From: Nansenia antarctica
Lineage: Eukaryota; Chordata; Actinopteri; Argentiniformes; Microstomatidae
Direction: 5' to 3'
NCBI GenBank assembly: GCA_963989245.1
Contig: OZ022346.1
Coordinates: forward strand, 49,446,443 to 49,510,442
Length of the DNA stretch: 64,000 bases
Within the stretch, counting starts at the first letter, position 1, and every line of letters starts with the position of its first letter. The notes under the pieces are model-generated. The model did not search any database, was not told the origin of the DNA, and saw nothing but the letters and a program-made list of their open reading frames with translations. The position numbers were made by a program, and so were the translations under genes. Positions 44,541 to 55,132 of this stretch are shown here, piece after piece.

Positions 44541-46514
44541 ATGACTGCCAAAAGCAAGAAGCGAAACAAAGTTTGCCAACCAGGGCCCCTCACCCGGGCT
44601 GGTGTTCGGCAGCAGCCGGGGGAGAGGTCTGCTGACCTCGAACCCAGAATACTGCAGCTGAACACCGAAGGACTAACCCCCAGTAAGATCGACGTCATCG
44701 AACACCTGGCCAAAACCACCAAGGCCCTCATCATTCTCCTCCAGGAGACCCACTGCATATCAGCAGACAAGCTAGTTCTACCAAACTTTGAGCTAGCTGG
44801 GTCTACCCTGAGCAGGAAGCATGGCCTCGCCACGTTTGTCCAACAAAGGTTGAGCTGGACTCTCGCTGACCAATCCCCGGCTGACTCGGATTGAGTGGCT
44901 GTGCGTGGACGTTGCAGGCCTAAAAATCATCAACGTCTACAAACCTCCACCCTCGCGAATCACACCAGTGTGTCTACCAGTGTTCCCCCACCCCTGTATC
45001 TATGCTGGTGACTTCAATTGCCAGCATGAAGACTGGGGCTACCGCACCAACTCACCCGACGGAGAGAACCTGGCTGTCTGGGCAGCTAATAACAGCCTGG
45101 CCCTGTTGTACGACCCCAAGGGCGCAGCCAGCTTCCGCTCCGGTCGCTGGAACACTGGGACGAACCCTGACCTGGCATTCGCGAGTGACAGCGCTGACAA
45201 CCGGCTCCCCGATAGACGTGTGCTAGGAAAGTTCCCGAGGTCTCAACATCGACCCTCACTGATAACAACGGCCAAACTCGTGAACCTTGTTCCGAGTGAG
45301 CCAGTGAAACGGTGGAACTTCCGAAAGGCCGACTGGAAACGCTTCCGCCTCCTTACCAACAAATCCACAAGGCACCTCCCATCGCCTAACTCTAACAACG
45401 TGGATGAGGCGTACCGGGACTTCTGCGGCATGTTGGTGAAAGCGGCAAAAAAATCCATCCCACGCGGACGTCGCATTAGCTACAAACCGTGTTGGGATGA
45501 GGAGTGTGAGAAGCTCCACTGTGCCTTCCTCCAGGCCCCTGCAGGAGCTGAGTCGGACAGGCTCGCAACAGCCTTGCTGTCAAGACTCAGCCGTAAAAGA
45601 CAGGAGCGCTGGGAGGAGGCCATTGACTCCATCGACTTCTCGCACTCCAGCCGTAAGGCATGGAGTATCATGAACAATCTCACTGGTAGGTCCAGACACT
45701 CCCCCCGTCACTGCCCCATCTCTGCAAATAAAATCGCATCACAATTTGTGAAAAGTGGGTCATACGAGGGCAAAGACCGCGAGTCGTCTCGACTTGTGGC
45801 AAAAGAAGTGTCAGACCTCTGGAGGGCCCCAACACCTAGCAGTGACTACATCTCCGGTGAATTCACCCCGGAGGAGTTCGCTGCTGCCCTCCAGCATCTA
45901 AAGCCAGGGAAAGCTCCGGGGCCTCATTCCATCTGCCCGGAGCTTATTCTCCATGCCGCACCCGCCTTGAAATCCTGGCTGAGAGCGTTCGTCACTTCCT
46001 GTTTGCGCCAACTCAAGATCCCCAAAATCTGGCGAAGAGCCCTAGTTGTTGCGATCCCTAAACCGAATAAGCCTGAAGGGGACCCTAAGAGTTACCGTCC
46101 CATCTCTCTGTTATGCATCCCCTTCAAGATCCTCGAGCGTCTCATCTACGCCCGCATTGAACCAATTGTCGACCCGCTGCTCCCACGTGAGCAGGCCGGG
46201 TTCCGACGCGGGAGGTCGACCGTAGATCAAGTCACCCTTATGACTCAAGACATCGAGGATTGCTTTTCGGCAAAAAAGAAGGCCGGGGCCGTCTTTATAG
46301 ACCTGACGGCTGCCTACGATACCGTATGGCATCGCGGCCTCTCCTGCAAGCTGCTCCGCCTGCTGCCGGACAGGCACATGGTCAGAATGATCATGGAGCT
46401 CATCCGTAACCGCAGCTCTACCCTCACCACCGGTCGCGGACAGCTAAGCAGGCTTCGACGCCTTAAGAACGGCGTCCCTCAGGGATCGGTCCTGGCCCCC
46501 CTCCTCTATAATTG
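44541..46514 (+). pseudogene. LINE ORF endonuclease and RT part (5' half), frameshifted
   Basis: Frame 44541-44894 encodes the start of an apurinic-type endonuclease (ILQLNTEGLTPSKIDVI, LLQETHC). A one-base shift near 44890 moves the frame to 44905 onward (AGDFNCQHEDWGY, LAFAS). The RT follows (LKPGKAPGPHSICPELI; SYRPISLLCIPFKILERLI; EQAGFRRGRSTVDQV; FIDLTAAYDTVWHRG). It ends in the motif before the catalytic YADD, at about 46514, where a different element begins. Confidence 0.88.
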
Positions 46515-46539
46515 TAAATGTTATTCTAATTTAAAACAG

Positions 46540-47100
46540 TTGAAGGCCAGAGGGAGGAAGAGGAGACTCAACAAGAAGCAGCAGGTCCCTCTCCCTACTC
46601 AGAAGAAAGAACAGGCGATGCTTACCCTAATGTATGGAAAGAAGAACAGTATAAACAGTGCAAGGAGAAAAATGAATGGCTGCATGCTGAAAATGGAAGG
46701 CTAGGCTGTAGCCCATGCCATGATGTAAAAGATCTGGGTGTCATGGCATCCCGTGGGGTCAACATAGCTACTCAGTGGGCTGAGGGAAAGATAGCCCCAA
46801 GTGGTAATTCAAGGGAAGTACAGCTTTCATCACTGCGGAAAAAGATCCATGAGCACAGGAACTCCACAGCGCATACTGAAGCTGTCAAGATTCTTCAGAC
46901 AGCAAATAAAGACATACTTCTGAACTTAAACGCCAGAAGTCAGGAGTCTGCATTTGAGTCTACTGCCAAAGTATTCATGACAGCATACTATGTGGCCAAG
47001 AATAACAAGCCTTTCACAGACTTTGAGAGTCTGATTGACCTGCAGCAAGTAAATGCTGTTAGCTTAGGGCGTGTTTCTGCAGTTTCATCTCCCACTGGAC
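46540..47100 (+). pseudogene. hAT-derived gene fragment with TTF-type zinc finger
   Basis: An open frame in phase with ATG 46743 extends back to an AG at 46537-46538. It includes NEWLHAENGRLGCSPC and HDVKDLGVMASRGVN, then WAEGKIAPSGNSREVQLSSL and RKKIHEHRNSTAHTEAVKIL. This is the TTF-type zinc finger and helical start of hAT-derived proteins of the KIAA1586/ZNF862 kind. The catalytic domain is missing. The end runs into CA-rich repeats at 47135-47180. Confidence 0.75.
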
Positions 47101-47262
47101 TGCCGGAACCAGACACACTGGCGACAGACACACACCCACGCACACGCACACGCACACACAAACACATATACACACACCGGACACACTGACTACATACGCA
47201 GTCACTCCTCACCTCTAATCTTATTGCACACAAAGCGATCCTCCTCTCCCACCTTTGGTGCG

Positions 47263-47296
<34 letters not shown>

Positions 47297-47480
47297 ACGT
47301 TCTCCTCACCTCTAATCTCATTCCAGGCCTAGCTGTGCTACTCTCCTCCTCCCCTAATCACATTCCACACCATGGGATTCATACGGAGGAGAACACTGGT
47401 GCCTCTATACACTCCACACACCAGCCTCCAGACTCTATACACTCCACACACCAGCTCCTGACTCTGCTTGGGAGACCAGA

Positions 47481-47706
47481 AATAATCTACAAGCGAAAGG
47501 AAATAGCTAGTTAGTTAAACTTGGTGGTTAGCCACAAACTGAAAAGTTGCTGGCTAGGATAGCTGCATGAACTTACCCAGCTGAGGAGAATGGCACTTGT
47601 CAATAAAGCCTTACTGAGCTTTAAATGCTCCTTCACATGCTGTTATATGTTCTGGTAAATATTGACACCACTGACATGAGACAATATAATATATATATAC
47701 TATAAT
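47481..47706. repeat. Dispersed duplicate, copy A
   Basis: AATAATCTACAAGCGAAAGG through the AATATAATATATA tract is about 95% identical to 59643-59882, just upstream of the FBXO47 start codon. Copy B has 14 extra bases (CCTTTGAAATTGTT). Confidence 0.9.
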
Positions 47707-47778
47707 ATTGTATTATAACAATATTGTACAATATTGTGTAAGATAATGTCTTTGTGTATTCGTTACTAGTATAACTCA

Positions 47779-47967
47779 AAAAGTTTTATCTGGAACTATT
47801 TTGGTTTTAAAACAGATCGCAAAGGTAAAGCAATAGATGATGGCCATCCGTTCTGCAGGAGATGCAATCATGCCATACAGGCAAAAGGAGGCAACACGTC
47901 AAACTTAATAAAGCACCTACAATGTCGTCATCCAGACCTTGCACTGGAATACAAGCAAGCTAATGAG
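47779..47967 (+). CDS. BED zinc-finger exon (ZBED-like)
   Basis: A 63-codon open segment (SFIWNYFGFKTDRKGKAID, FCRRCNHAIQAKGGNTSNL, KHLQCRHPDLAL) ends at a GTTAGT donor at 47968. The aromatic start and the C-x2-C...H-x4/5-H pattern define a BED finger, a DNA-binding domain found in hAT transposases and ZBED genes. No intact downstream exon was recognised; the hAT transposase from 49253 lies inside a different, TIR-bounded element. It is probably the first coding exon of a hAT relic. Confidence 0.75.
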
Positions 47968-49005
47968 GTTAGTATGGCTTTATTTGTTATAAATATCTGT
48001 GTTCTTGCAATTAGCTAATATTACAAAAATGAATGAATAAACTTCTTAGCTAAAGTATGCGGCAGCACTGCTGCTGTTGCTGGCTAACCAGCCGGTGCTA
48101 GCCAGCCTGGCTAGCTAATGAAGTAATAACCACACTTCTGCCCTGCTTAGTGACAATCTTTGGAATGATAATAATATATACAATATCCTCCTTTGTTTGA
48201 ATGTCTTCTCAGAAGGCATTATTGCACGGAGGTCAAAGTAACACTTTCTTTAGTTGAGGTAAATGGTGTCAGTTAGATTAAAACAAAGAAATGACAACCG
48301 CTGATGTACACTGGTGAGATATCAGAACCCGATTTTGTGTAATAAAAAGTTATTTGAGTTCCTTTGATGTCGTACGTCCCTTCCTAGGCTGGCTGCTGCT
48401 GCGGAGGTTAGTCTCCAAAACAAACCTGTAACACACTATTCCTGTGTTCACTTAACGCACATCTTCTAACAAAGTGTGATCAGGTCCTTTGAGATTCCAT
48501 TTAAAGTAGAATGCATTCTCTCGGAAGAAAGATGTCAACACTTGAGCGATTTCTTTTATAATATGAAGGCCAAATGGACTGTACTGTCTGTACTGTAGGT
48601 AATCATGGTGTCATGGCATACAGTGATGGTATTTCCTGAAGCCCTTTTGTTCTTGTCTATTTTTAGTTTAAACTTTGAGAGGTGAAGACACATGGAATGT
48701 CTGAACCAAGAAGAACGACTGGAGTCTTGCTGACCAAAAATAACAAATTACTTTATTGTTAAAACTGTAGCATAACAACAAACTAAATCAAAATCAAAAA
48801 CCATGATTAAGTAAAAAATAATATCACTTCAGTGGCTCAAACAATGAAAAAAGAAGACATTCTGGACTTGATTTTAATTGATAACCTAAGCAAAAACATA
48901 GACTACAAGTCTCATTCACAAGGTAGATAATTCTATATATATTATACTAGTAATGTGTAAGATTGCATCCAGGTTTTTTTTTTTCTTCCGTATGACATTC
49001 TAAAG
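47968..49005. other. Interval without recognised gene
   Basis: AT-rich DNA between the BED exon and the next hAT element. Nothing coding was recognised on either strand. Confidence 0.4.
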
Positions 49006-49155
49006 TAGTGGTCACCAACCCGTCGATCGCGATCGACTGGTAGATCTTTGAGACTTTCCCTGTAGATCTTTGATTGATAAAAAAAAAAAATAATAATAAT
49101 AATAATAATATTTAAAAAAATTACAAAAATACACAAAGAGCCTATGTTTTGCACG

Positions 49156-49186
<31 letters not shown>

Positions 49187-49252
49187 AGCAAACTGTTGTG
49201 TCGCAAATGCTGCATGAAAGTGACCAATCAGATAAGAGAATAGTACTGCTAC

Positions 49253-49775
49253 GTGACTCGCAAAAAAACATTTGTCAAAATGGTTTTCCAGGATTCTACA
49301 ACAAAGGTGGATTTCTTCACTCTTTTGCACTTAAAGGAGAAAACGAGGGGTGTGGATATTTACAATGAGTTCAAAAAATATGTCGGTGAAAATGACATAC
49401 CCATTCATAAACTAGTGGCGATTACTACTGACGGGGCCCCAGCAATGCGCGGTGCGCGCAATGGATTTATTGGACTGTGTCGTAATGACCCTGATTTTCC
49501 CTCCTTCGTCAATTATCACTGTGTGATCCATCAGCAGGCCTTGGCTGGTAAGGTGTTGGACTTTTCCCATGTAATGACACTGGTGGTGAAACTAGTCAAC
49601 TCGATTCGAGCGAAAGCGCTTCAGCACCGCTTATTCAAAGCGTTATTGGACGAGCTCGACGCTGCTTACGGAGACCTGCTTCTCCATGCTGATGTGCGGT
49701 GGTTGAGTCGCGGCAAAGTGCTGCAGCGATTTGTCGACTTGCTGCCCGAGATCAAGACGTTCCTGTCGACAAGGC
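49253..49775 (+). pseudogene. hAT transposase, catalytic N-terminal part
   Basis: Contains the hAT catalytic-fold motifs KLVAITTDGAPAMRG (first catalytic D), YHCVIHQQALAGKV (the CxxH motif) and LLLHADVRWLSRGKVLQRF (RW motif). The family-like sequence stops at TFLSTRQ near 49775, where a repeat is inserted. The frame continues to 49948 through that repeat with a hydrophobic, unrelated tail. Confidence 0.88.
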
Positions 49776-50005
49776 AAGTGGTAGTAAATATTTTCATAGG
49801 CAAAGACTTAAATTGGTGTGGAAAGTCAGATCTTTACCTTTTCTTTTTACTGTTTCCCCCTGCTTTTATATTCATTCTATGCATGTATATGTTTTTATAT
49901 ATGTTTTTATTCACTTTATGTTCTTATTCCTGTTGTAAAGCACTTTGAGCTGAATTTCTTGTATGAAAGGTGCTATATAAATAAAGCTTTACTTACTTAG
50001 GCCTA
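49776..50005 (+). mobile_element. Small repeat inserted in hAT transposase
   Basis: It ends with AAGCACTTTGAGCTGAATTT and ATAAATAAAGCTTTACTTACT, a 3' end seen in fish LINE/SINE repeats. It splits the transposase at residue TRQ. The transposase resumes with RNEEHKELADDAWLLDLGFL. Confidence 0.65.
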
Positions 50006-50009
50006 CTTA

Positions 50010-50688
50010 CTTACAAGGAACGAGGAGCACAAGGAACTGGCAGACGATGCGTGGCTACTGGACCTGGGGTTCCTGACAGACATAACCGCAAAACTGAACG
50101 TACTCAACTACGAGCTGCAGGGAAAAGACCGACACCTTCCCCACATGATAAGCACAGTAAATGGGTTCAATGGCACAGGCCTTGGAAGACAATGATGCTT
50201 TTCACCCTGAGCAGTACTGTGCTCCCCTGGACAAACTGGCAACAGAGTTCAATCGGCGTTTTGGTGAGTTAGATGTCATGGGAGATATTGCTGCATTTGT
50301 CTCAAACCCATTTGTGCCCATTGATATAGAGCAGGTAGCAGCCAAATTCCAGCAAGTATTTACTTTGCCAAGTGGAGTTGACATGGAGATGGTTGATTTA
50401 CAAAATGACATAGAGCTGAAAGCCAGGTCAAGGGACAGTGACTTTTGGGGACTTGTCAGCAGAGAGAAGTTTCCTCTTCTCACTGCATGTGCACTAAGAG
50501 TGAGTGCCTACTTTGGATCCACATATCTCTGTGAAATGTCATTTTCACAGATGAAAATAATCAAATCAAAGTACAGGAGCCGCCTTACTGACAGACACCT
50601 CACAGATTGTCTCAGACTGGCAGTCAGTAGCTATGAGCCAAACTACAAAGCACTTGTAGACAGTATCCAGTCACAACCATCACACTGA
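50010..50688 (+). pseudogene. hAT transposase, C-terminal part with dimerisation domain
   Basis: Resumes the same protein in a frame ending near 50190, then in the frame 50161-50688. It carries FWGLVSREKFPLLTACALR and YLCEMSFSQMKIIKSKYRS, the hAT C-terminal dimerisation motif. The overlap of the two frames shows a frameshift, so the transposase is dead. Confidence 0.88.
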
Positions 50689-51552
50689 CTTGAGTGAGTA
50701 ACATGACTGTTTCGATGTGAAAAGTAATGCTGCATAAGATGACTGCACTTAGCACTGACTGAGACACAAGTACACATTACAGTTCTACTTTATAAAATGC
50801 TATACTTGTAAATATGTTTGTCAATGTTAATAATATGAGAAAGTACACATTAGTTTTACTTTTGTTTTGATGTGAAAAGTGATGCTGCATAAGATGACTT
50901 AGCACTGACTGAGAAAGTACACATTACAGTTCTACTTTATAAAATGCTAATTGTAAATATGTTTGTCAATGTTAATAAGTAAGAATAATAATTAAGTCAG
51001 TCAAGTGTCAAAATGTCAAGAATGTCAGCTAACGTTACTATGAACAAAATGATTTTATCATACATTCCTCCATTCCATCATTCCATGCCTTTATTTTTTT
51101 GTGTTGTAATGAAATGACATAATCAAACTTTGAATTGAATTTCAGTTATGTACAATTCTTCAAGCAAGACAGCTGCCTGATATGCTTGATACAGTCTTTT
51201 TTTTTGTTGTTGCATCAATTTTAATGTTGGACCAATGCATTGCATCTAATTAAAATACAGGCAAATAAACGTCATTAAGTTTAAAGTACTATCTTGGCTG
51301 TCTTTTTCTCTCAACGCTTCAATAGGTAGATCTTGCCTTCACCAAGGCCGAGGTCAGGGATCTTGGGCTATAAAAGGTTGGTGACCACTGTTCTAAAGGT
51401 ACCAGCCTTTTCCTAAGAGAATCACAGAGGGGGAAGAGAGATGGAGAGAAAGGGAGAGTGGTTACAGAGATGGAGGGGTTGAATCAGATGGGGGACTGAG
51501 AGAGATATCGAGGGAAGCGCAGTGGACCGATGTAGAGATGAAGGAAAGAGAA

Positions 51553-52122
51553 TGATATGATGCGTTTTTGTGTGACTATGCCAAATTGTTGTGTGCCTAT
51601 CAAATATTGCAATACTCATTGTTTAACCTTAAACATATTTTATGTGTGCCCACTCTCAGTAGTCAACAACATATTTAGGAGCAGGCACATACCATATCAA
51701 GTAACAGTGAGACCAGTTTAACTCTAAAGGACATAGGAGCCTTAGCCCAGTGGTCAGCAAGAGCAGAACAGCATGAACACAGCATAGCCATGTATGGGAA
51801 CTAATGTCACTATTGTAAGTTACGAGGTAAAGCTATTTTCCTCTCTGAGAACTGTATATAAGCTGTAACAAACATCAGTACTTTGCTTGGCATCTCTATG
51901 CCACAGCCAGGCTCGGCACCAGCCATGTCGTAGCCATGCTTGAAGCTTGGACTTAACAGAGCATGCTGCCTTGGAAACATCTGTACATGGGAATGCAACC
52001 CAGATCTGCCTAATACAATGATTACGATTCAACCTTCTCTCTGAGTCATCAATATATAATTTCCGGCCACGTGACCAAGAAAGATCTCCTTATTATCAAA
52101 TGGCGTCACGAACATTATATCA
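51553..52122 (+). repeat. 5' LTR of the non-autonomous element
   Basis: 570 bp. It contains GTATATAAGC at 51855-51864, a good TATA box, about 255 bp before the LTR end. It ends with ATGGCGTCACGAACATTATA then TCA, so an ATG lies within the last 25 bases. Confidence 0.95.
51855..51864 (+). promoter_or_regulatory. TATA box in the LTR
   Basis: CTGTATATAAGCTG in the 5' LTR, the likely core promoter. The same motif is present in the 3' LTR near 54172. Confidence 0.7.
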
Positions 52123-52399
52123 AATGGCTTCTAACGAACAGGATGCTAGATTCAGCGAAACAGGTAAGGCACAATGTAATTATTTGCTTAACCTGAATTG
52201 CTGTTCTAGAACGAATCTAAATTTTTTTCAAAAAGGAGATGTATTGATATTGGAAAGTACTAAATTAAAATATAGTTTGAATAGAAGGCGCTGTATAGTC
52301 AAAGACGGTGTGACTGGTCAAAACACTGAGTTAGGATTTATTGAGATTCTGAACTTTGTAAGGAACAAAGCAGAAGTCTATTATTGTGTATTAAGTTAG
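52100..52399 (+). CDS. Small ORF starting inside the LTR (99 aa), unknown
   Basis: The ATG lies 23 bases before the end of the 5' LTR and the frame continues 277 bp into the interior. The product (MASRTLYQMASNEQDARF..., Lys/Asn-rich, ending EVYYCVLS) has no motif I recognise. A GTAAGG donor-like site lies at about 52165, so the ATG could instead be in a spliced leader. It is the only internal frame near 100 codons. Confidence 0.35.
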   Translation: MASRTLYQMASNEQDARFSETGKAQCNYLLNLNCCSRTNLNFFQKGDVLILESTKLKYSLNRRRCIVKDGVTGQNTELGFIEILNFVRNKAEVYYCVLS

Positions 52400-53869
52400 G
52401 GACAAGACCTTAAATACGTGATTGAAAGCACAGCACTTTGAGGAAAACTAAGTTTGAAAAGATTTGGCCATAATATTTAAAAGACTCTAAGAGAAGTTTC
52501 AATCAACATAATTGATTACTAAAACCGCATGTCTATTAACATCATGGGAAGCATACATGTATGGCACGCAGAATGTTATCATTAAGAATGAAATGAATAA
52601 CAACCATATTTCTGAACCAAGCATCACAACAGGGCGAGAGTGTTAAAACTCTGACCCTAGGCTATTAATAGAACGGAGACTGCTCCTGTAACCAAACACA
52701 CACACACACACACACACATCGAGCTACAACATACAACAAATAGACAAATTTGTCTCATATTGAAATTATCATGCAAATCTGTGTTGATTCAGCAGACATA
52801 TAACATTTTGATTGATTTAGTGAACAGAGAAATACACATTAAGACTCTAAGACTGTGAAACATCAAAGGAGGACATTTCTGATGGAGAAAACACAATTCA
52901 GCAAGAAAGACCTGGAATGTATTCTGACAATGCCTGTCGATTCTATTTCCTGACAGAATCAAGGAAATCAAGAGACATTGAGCGAAGGACTCAGAGACCG
53001 AGATGCTGTTAAGATCGGGTCTAAGTTAACCATTGCAGAAGTGGGGAGAGAATGTTGCAGATGCTGAAGGAAGCTATTGCCGGATGAAACAAGAGAAATG
53101 AGACAAACTAATGACATTTCAATGTGACAAACAATGGAAATGTTAATTCTTATGATTTAAGACAGAGACATGATGATGACAAGAGAGACTTACACATACT
53201 TTTATGTAGTCGTAATTGTTCAATTGTACTGACGCACGCAACTAACAGTGTCATCAGCAGTAAACAGCTGAATTCAACATACAAAATTTGTATACTCTTA
53301 AGAGAGAACAAACACTTGCAAGTTTGCAATACCATGCACACACTACTCATAGCATGAACTTACAAACTTTCTTCTAGGAATTCTAAGGGACGGGAACAAC
53401 AGTCCAGATAACCCAATTAACAGACTTATGCTTAACATCTGTATTTTTGTTTCCAACTGTTTCTGAGCAGGTTAATTCCACAATCCATTGATGGAGAGCC
53501 TTTTTTATAAGATTGTATAGACTTGAGTCAAGAAAAGGAGGGGTGTAGTGTAATGATAATGCTTAAATTGTCTTAAGTTAATAAAACCTATTAACGCTGT
53601 GAACAGAGGCAAGAACACGTGCAAGACTGATGACCATCAAAGAATCAAATAGCACTCCTTGTTACCAGAAACACAAGGCCGTTCCTTTGATTGAAGATCT
53701 ACTTCCAGACATTGTTATATTGACATATAATGTACTTTGTATGATGGAACCGATGCCTAATGTATTTCTGATGTGGTCATTGACTTTATTAAGAACACCA
53801 CATGTTTTTCAATAGAAATAATTTACCAGTCAAATTAATCTTACATCATGGGGAAAAAAAAGAGTGAGC

Positions 53870-54439
53870 TGATATGATGCGTTTTTGTGTGACTATGCCA
53901 AATTGTTGTGTGCCTATCAAATATTGCAATACTCATTGTTTAACCTTAAACATATTTTATGTGTGCCCACTCTCAGTAGTCAACAACATATTTAGGAGCA
54001 GGCACATACCATATCAAGTAACAGTGAGACCAGTTTAACTCTAAAGGACATAGGAGCCTTAGCCCAGTGGTCAGCAAGAGCAGAACAGCATGAACACAGC
54101 ATAGCCATGTATGGGAACTAATGTCACTATTGTAAGTTACGAGGTAAAGCTATTTTCCTCTCTGAGAACTGTATATAAGCTGTAACAAACATCAGTACTT
54201 TGCTTGGCATCTCTATGCCACAGCCAGGCTCGGCACCAGCCATGTCGTAGCCATGCTTGAAGCTTGGACTTAACAGAGCATGCTGCCTTGGAAACATCTG
54301 TACATGGGAATGCAACCCAGATCTGCCTAATACAATGATTACGATTCAACCTTCTCTCTGAGTCATCAATATATAATTTCCGGCCACGTGACCAAGAAAG
54401 ATCTCCTTATTATCAAATGGCGTCACGAACATTATATCA
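53870..54439 (+). repeat. 3' LTR of the non-autonomous element
   Basis: 570 bp, identical by eye to 51553-52122, followed by the duplication GAGAA. Confidence 0.95.
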
Positions 54440-54631
54440 GAGAAGTAGAGAGAGATGGAGGGAAGATCAGTGGAACGATAGAGCAGAGGATGCTAACGGA
54501 GGTAGAAACGGCTCGTAAATGCATGGAAGGGAATGAGAAACGGTACTATCAAACTAAAGTGTTATATATAATATATAGTATTTTTTTTTTCCTCCTAACA
54601 TACCTCACCTCCTAACACACCTCACCTCCTA

Positions 54632-55132
54632 ACTGGTCATCTAGACACTCAGACTGGTCATCTAGACACTCAGACTAGTCATCTAGACACTCAGACTGGT
54701 CATCTAGACACTCAGACTGGTCATCTAGACACTCAGACTGGTCATCTAGACACTCAGACTGGTCATCTAGACACTCAGACTGGTCATCTAGACACTCAGA
54801 CTGGTCATCTAGACACTCAGACTGGTCATCTAGACACTCAGACTGGTCATCTAGACACTCAGACTGGACATCTAGACACTCAGACTGGTCATCTAGACAC
54901 TCAGACTGGTCATCTAGACACTCAGACTGGTCATCTAGACACTCAGACTGGTCATCTAGACACTCAGACTGGTCATCTAGACACTCAGACTGGTCATCTA
55001 GACACTCAGACTGGTCATCTAGACACTCAGACTGGTCATCTAGACACTCAGACTGGTCATCTAGACACTCAGACTGGACATCTAGACACTCAGACTGGTC
55101 ATCTAGACACTCAGACTGGTCATCTAGACACT
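54632..55132. repeat. 21-bp minisatellite, about 24 copies
   Basis: Unit ACTGGTCATCTAGACACTCAG. Copies are nearly identical; ACTAGTCATC and ACTGGACATC are the only variants seen. It lies about 820 bp beyond the FBXO47 stop codon. Confidence 0.97.

Larger units (their letters stand above)
43771..46514. mobile_element. LINE with inverted 5' half inserted in SMAD2 exon 8
   Basis: The part next to SMAD2 (43771-44425) is in minus orientation and holds the C-terminus and 3' end, finishing with CGCCGAAGAAGAAG at the exon. The rest (about 44430-46514) is in plus orientation and holds the 5' end, endonuclease and RT up to the NGVPQGSVLAPLLYN motif. Read on the minus strand this is inverted 5' half, then 3' half, which is what twin priming during LINE integration produces. 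The RT catalytic motif and the bases between the halves are missing. I/Nimb-like by resemblance. Confidence 0.85.
49006..51390 (+). mobile_element. hAT element (2385 bp) with broken transposase, perfect 8-bp TSD
   Basis: The left end TAGTGGTCACCAACCCGTCG and right end GGTTGGTGACCACTG are inverted repeats. TTCTAAAG flanks both sides (48998-49005 and 51391-51398). The transposase is in two plus-strand pieces separated by a small repeat insertion (about 49780-50005) and a frameshift. The N-terminal BED region is missing. GTF2IRD2/Charlie8-like by resemblance. Confidence 0.93.
51553..54439 (+). mobile_element. Young non-autonomous LTR element (2887 bp)
   Basis: Two 570-bp direct repeats, 51553-52122 and 53870-54439, start TGATATGATG and end ATTATATCA (TG...CA). 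They read as identical base for base. A perfect 5-bp duplication GAGAA flanks the element (51548-51552 and 54440-54444). A polypurine tract (GGGGAAAAAAAAGAGTGAGC, 53850-53869) touches the right LTR, so the element is on the plus strand. The 1747-bp interior has no gag, protease, RT or integrase motif. It must have been moved by another element's enzymes, recently. Confidence 0.95.

Noticed and set aside
53124..53357. 77-codon frame inside the non-autonomous LTR element
   Set aside because: No gag, pol or env motif and AT-rich composition; not supported as a gene.
54388..54615. 75-codon frame after the second LTR
   Set aside because: It begins within the LTR and continues into purine-rich flanking DNA; the Glu/Arg composition reflects GA-rich sequence and no domain is recognisable.
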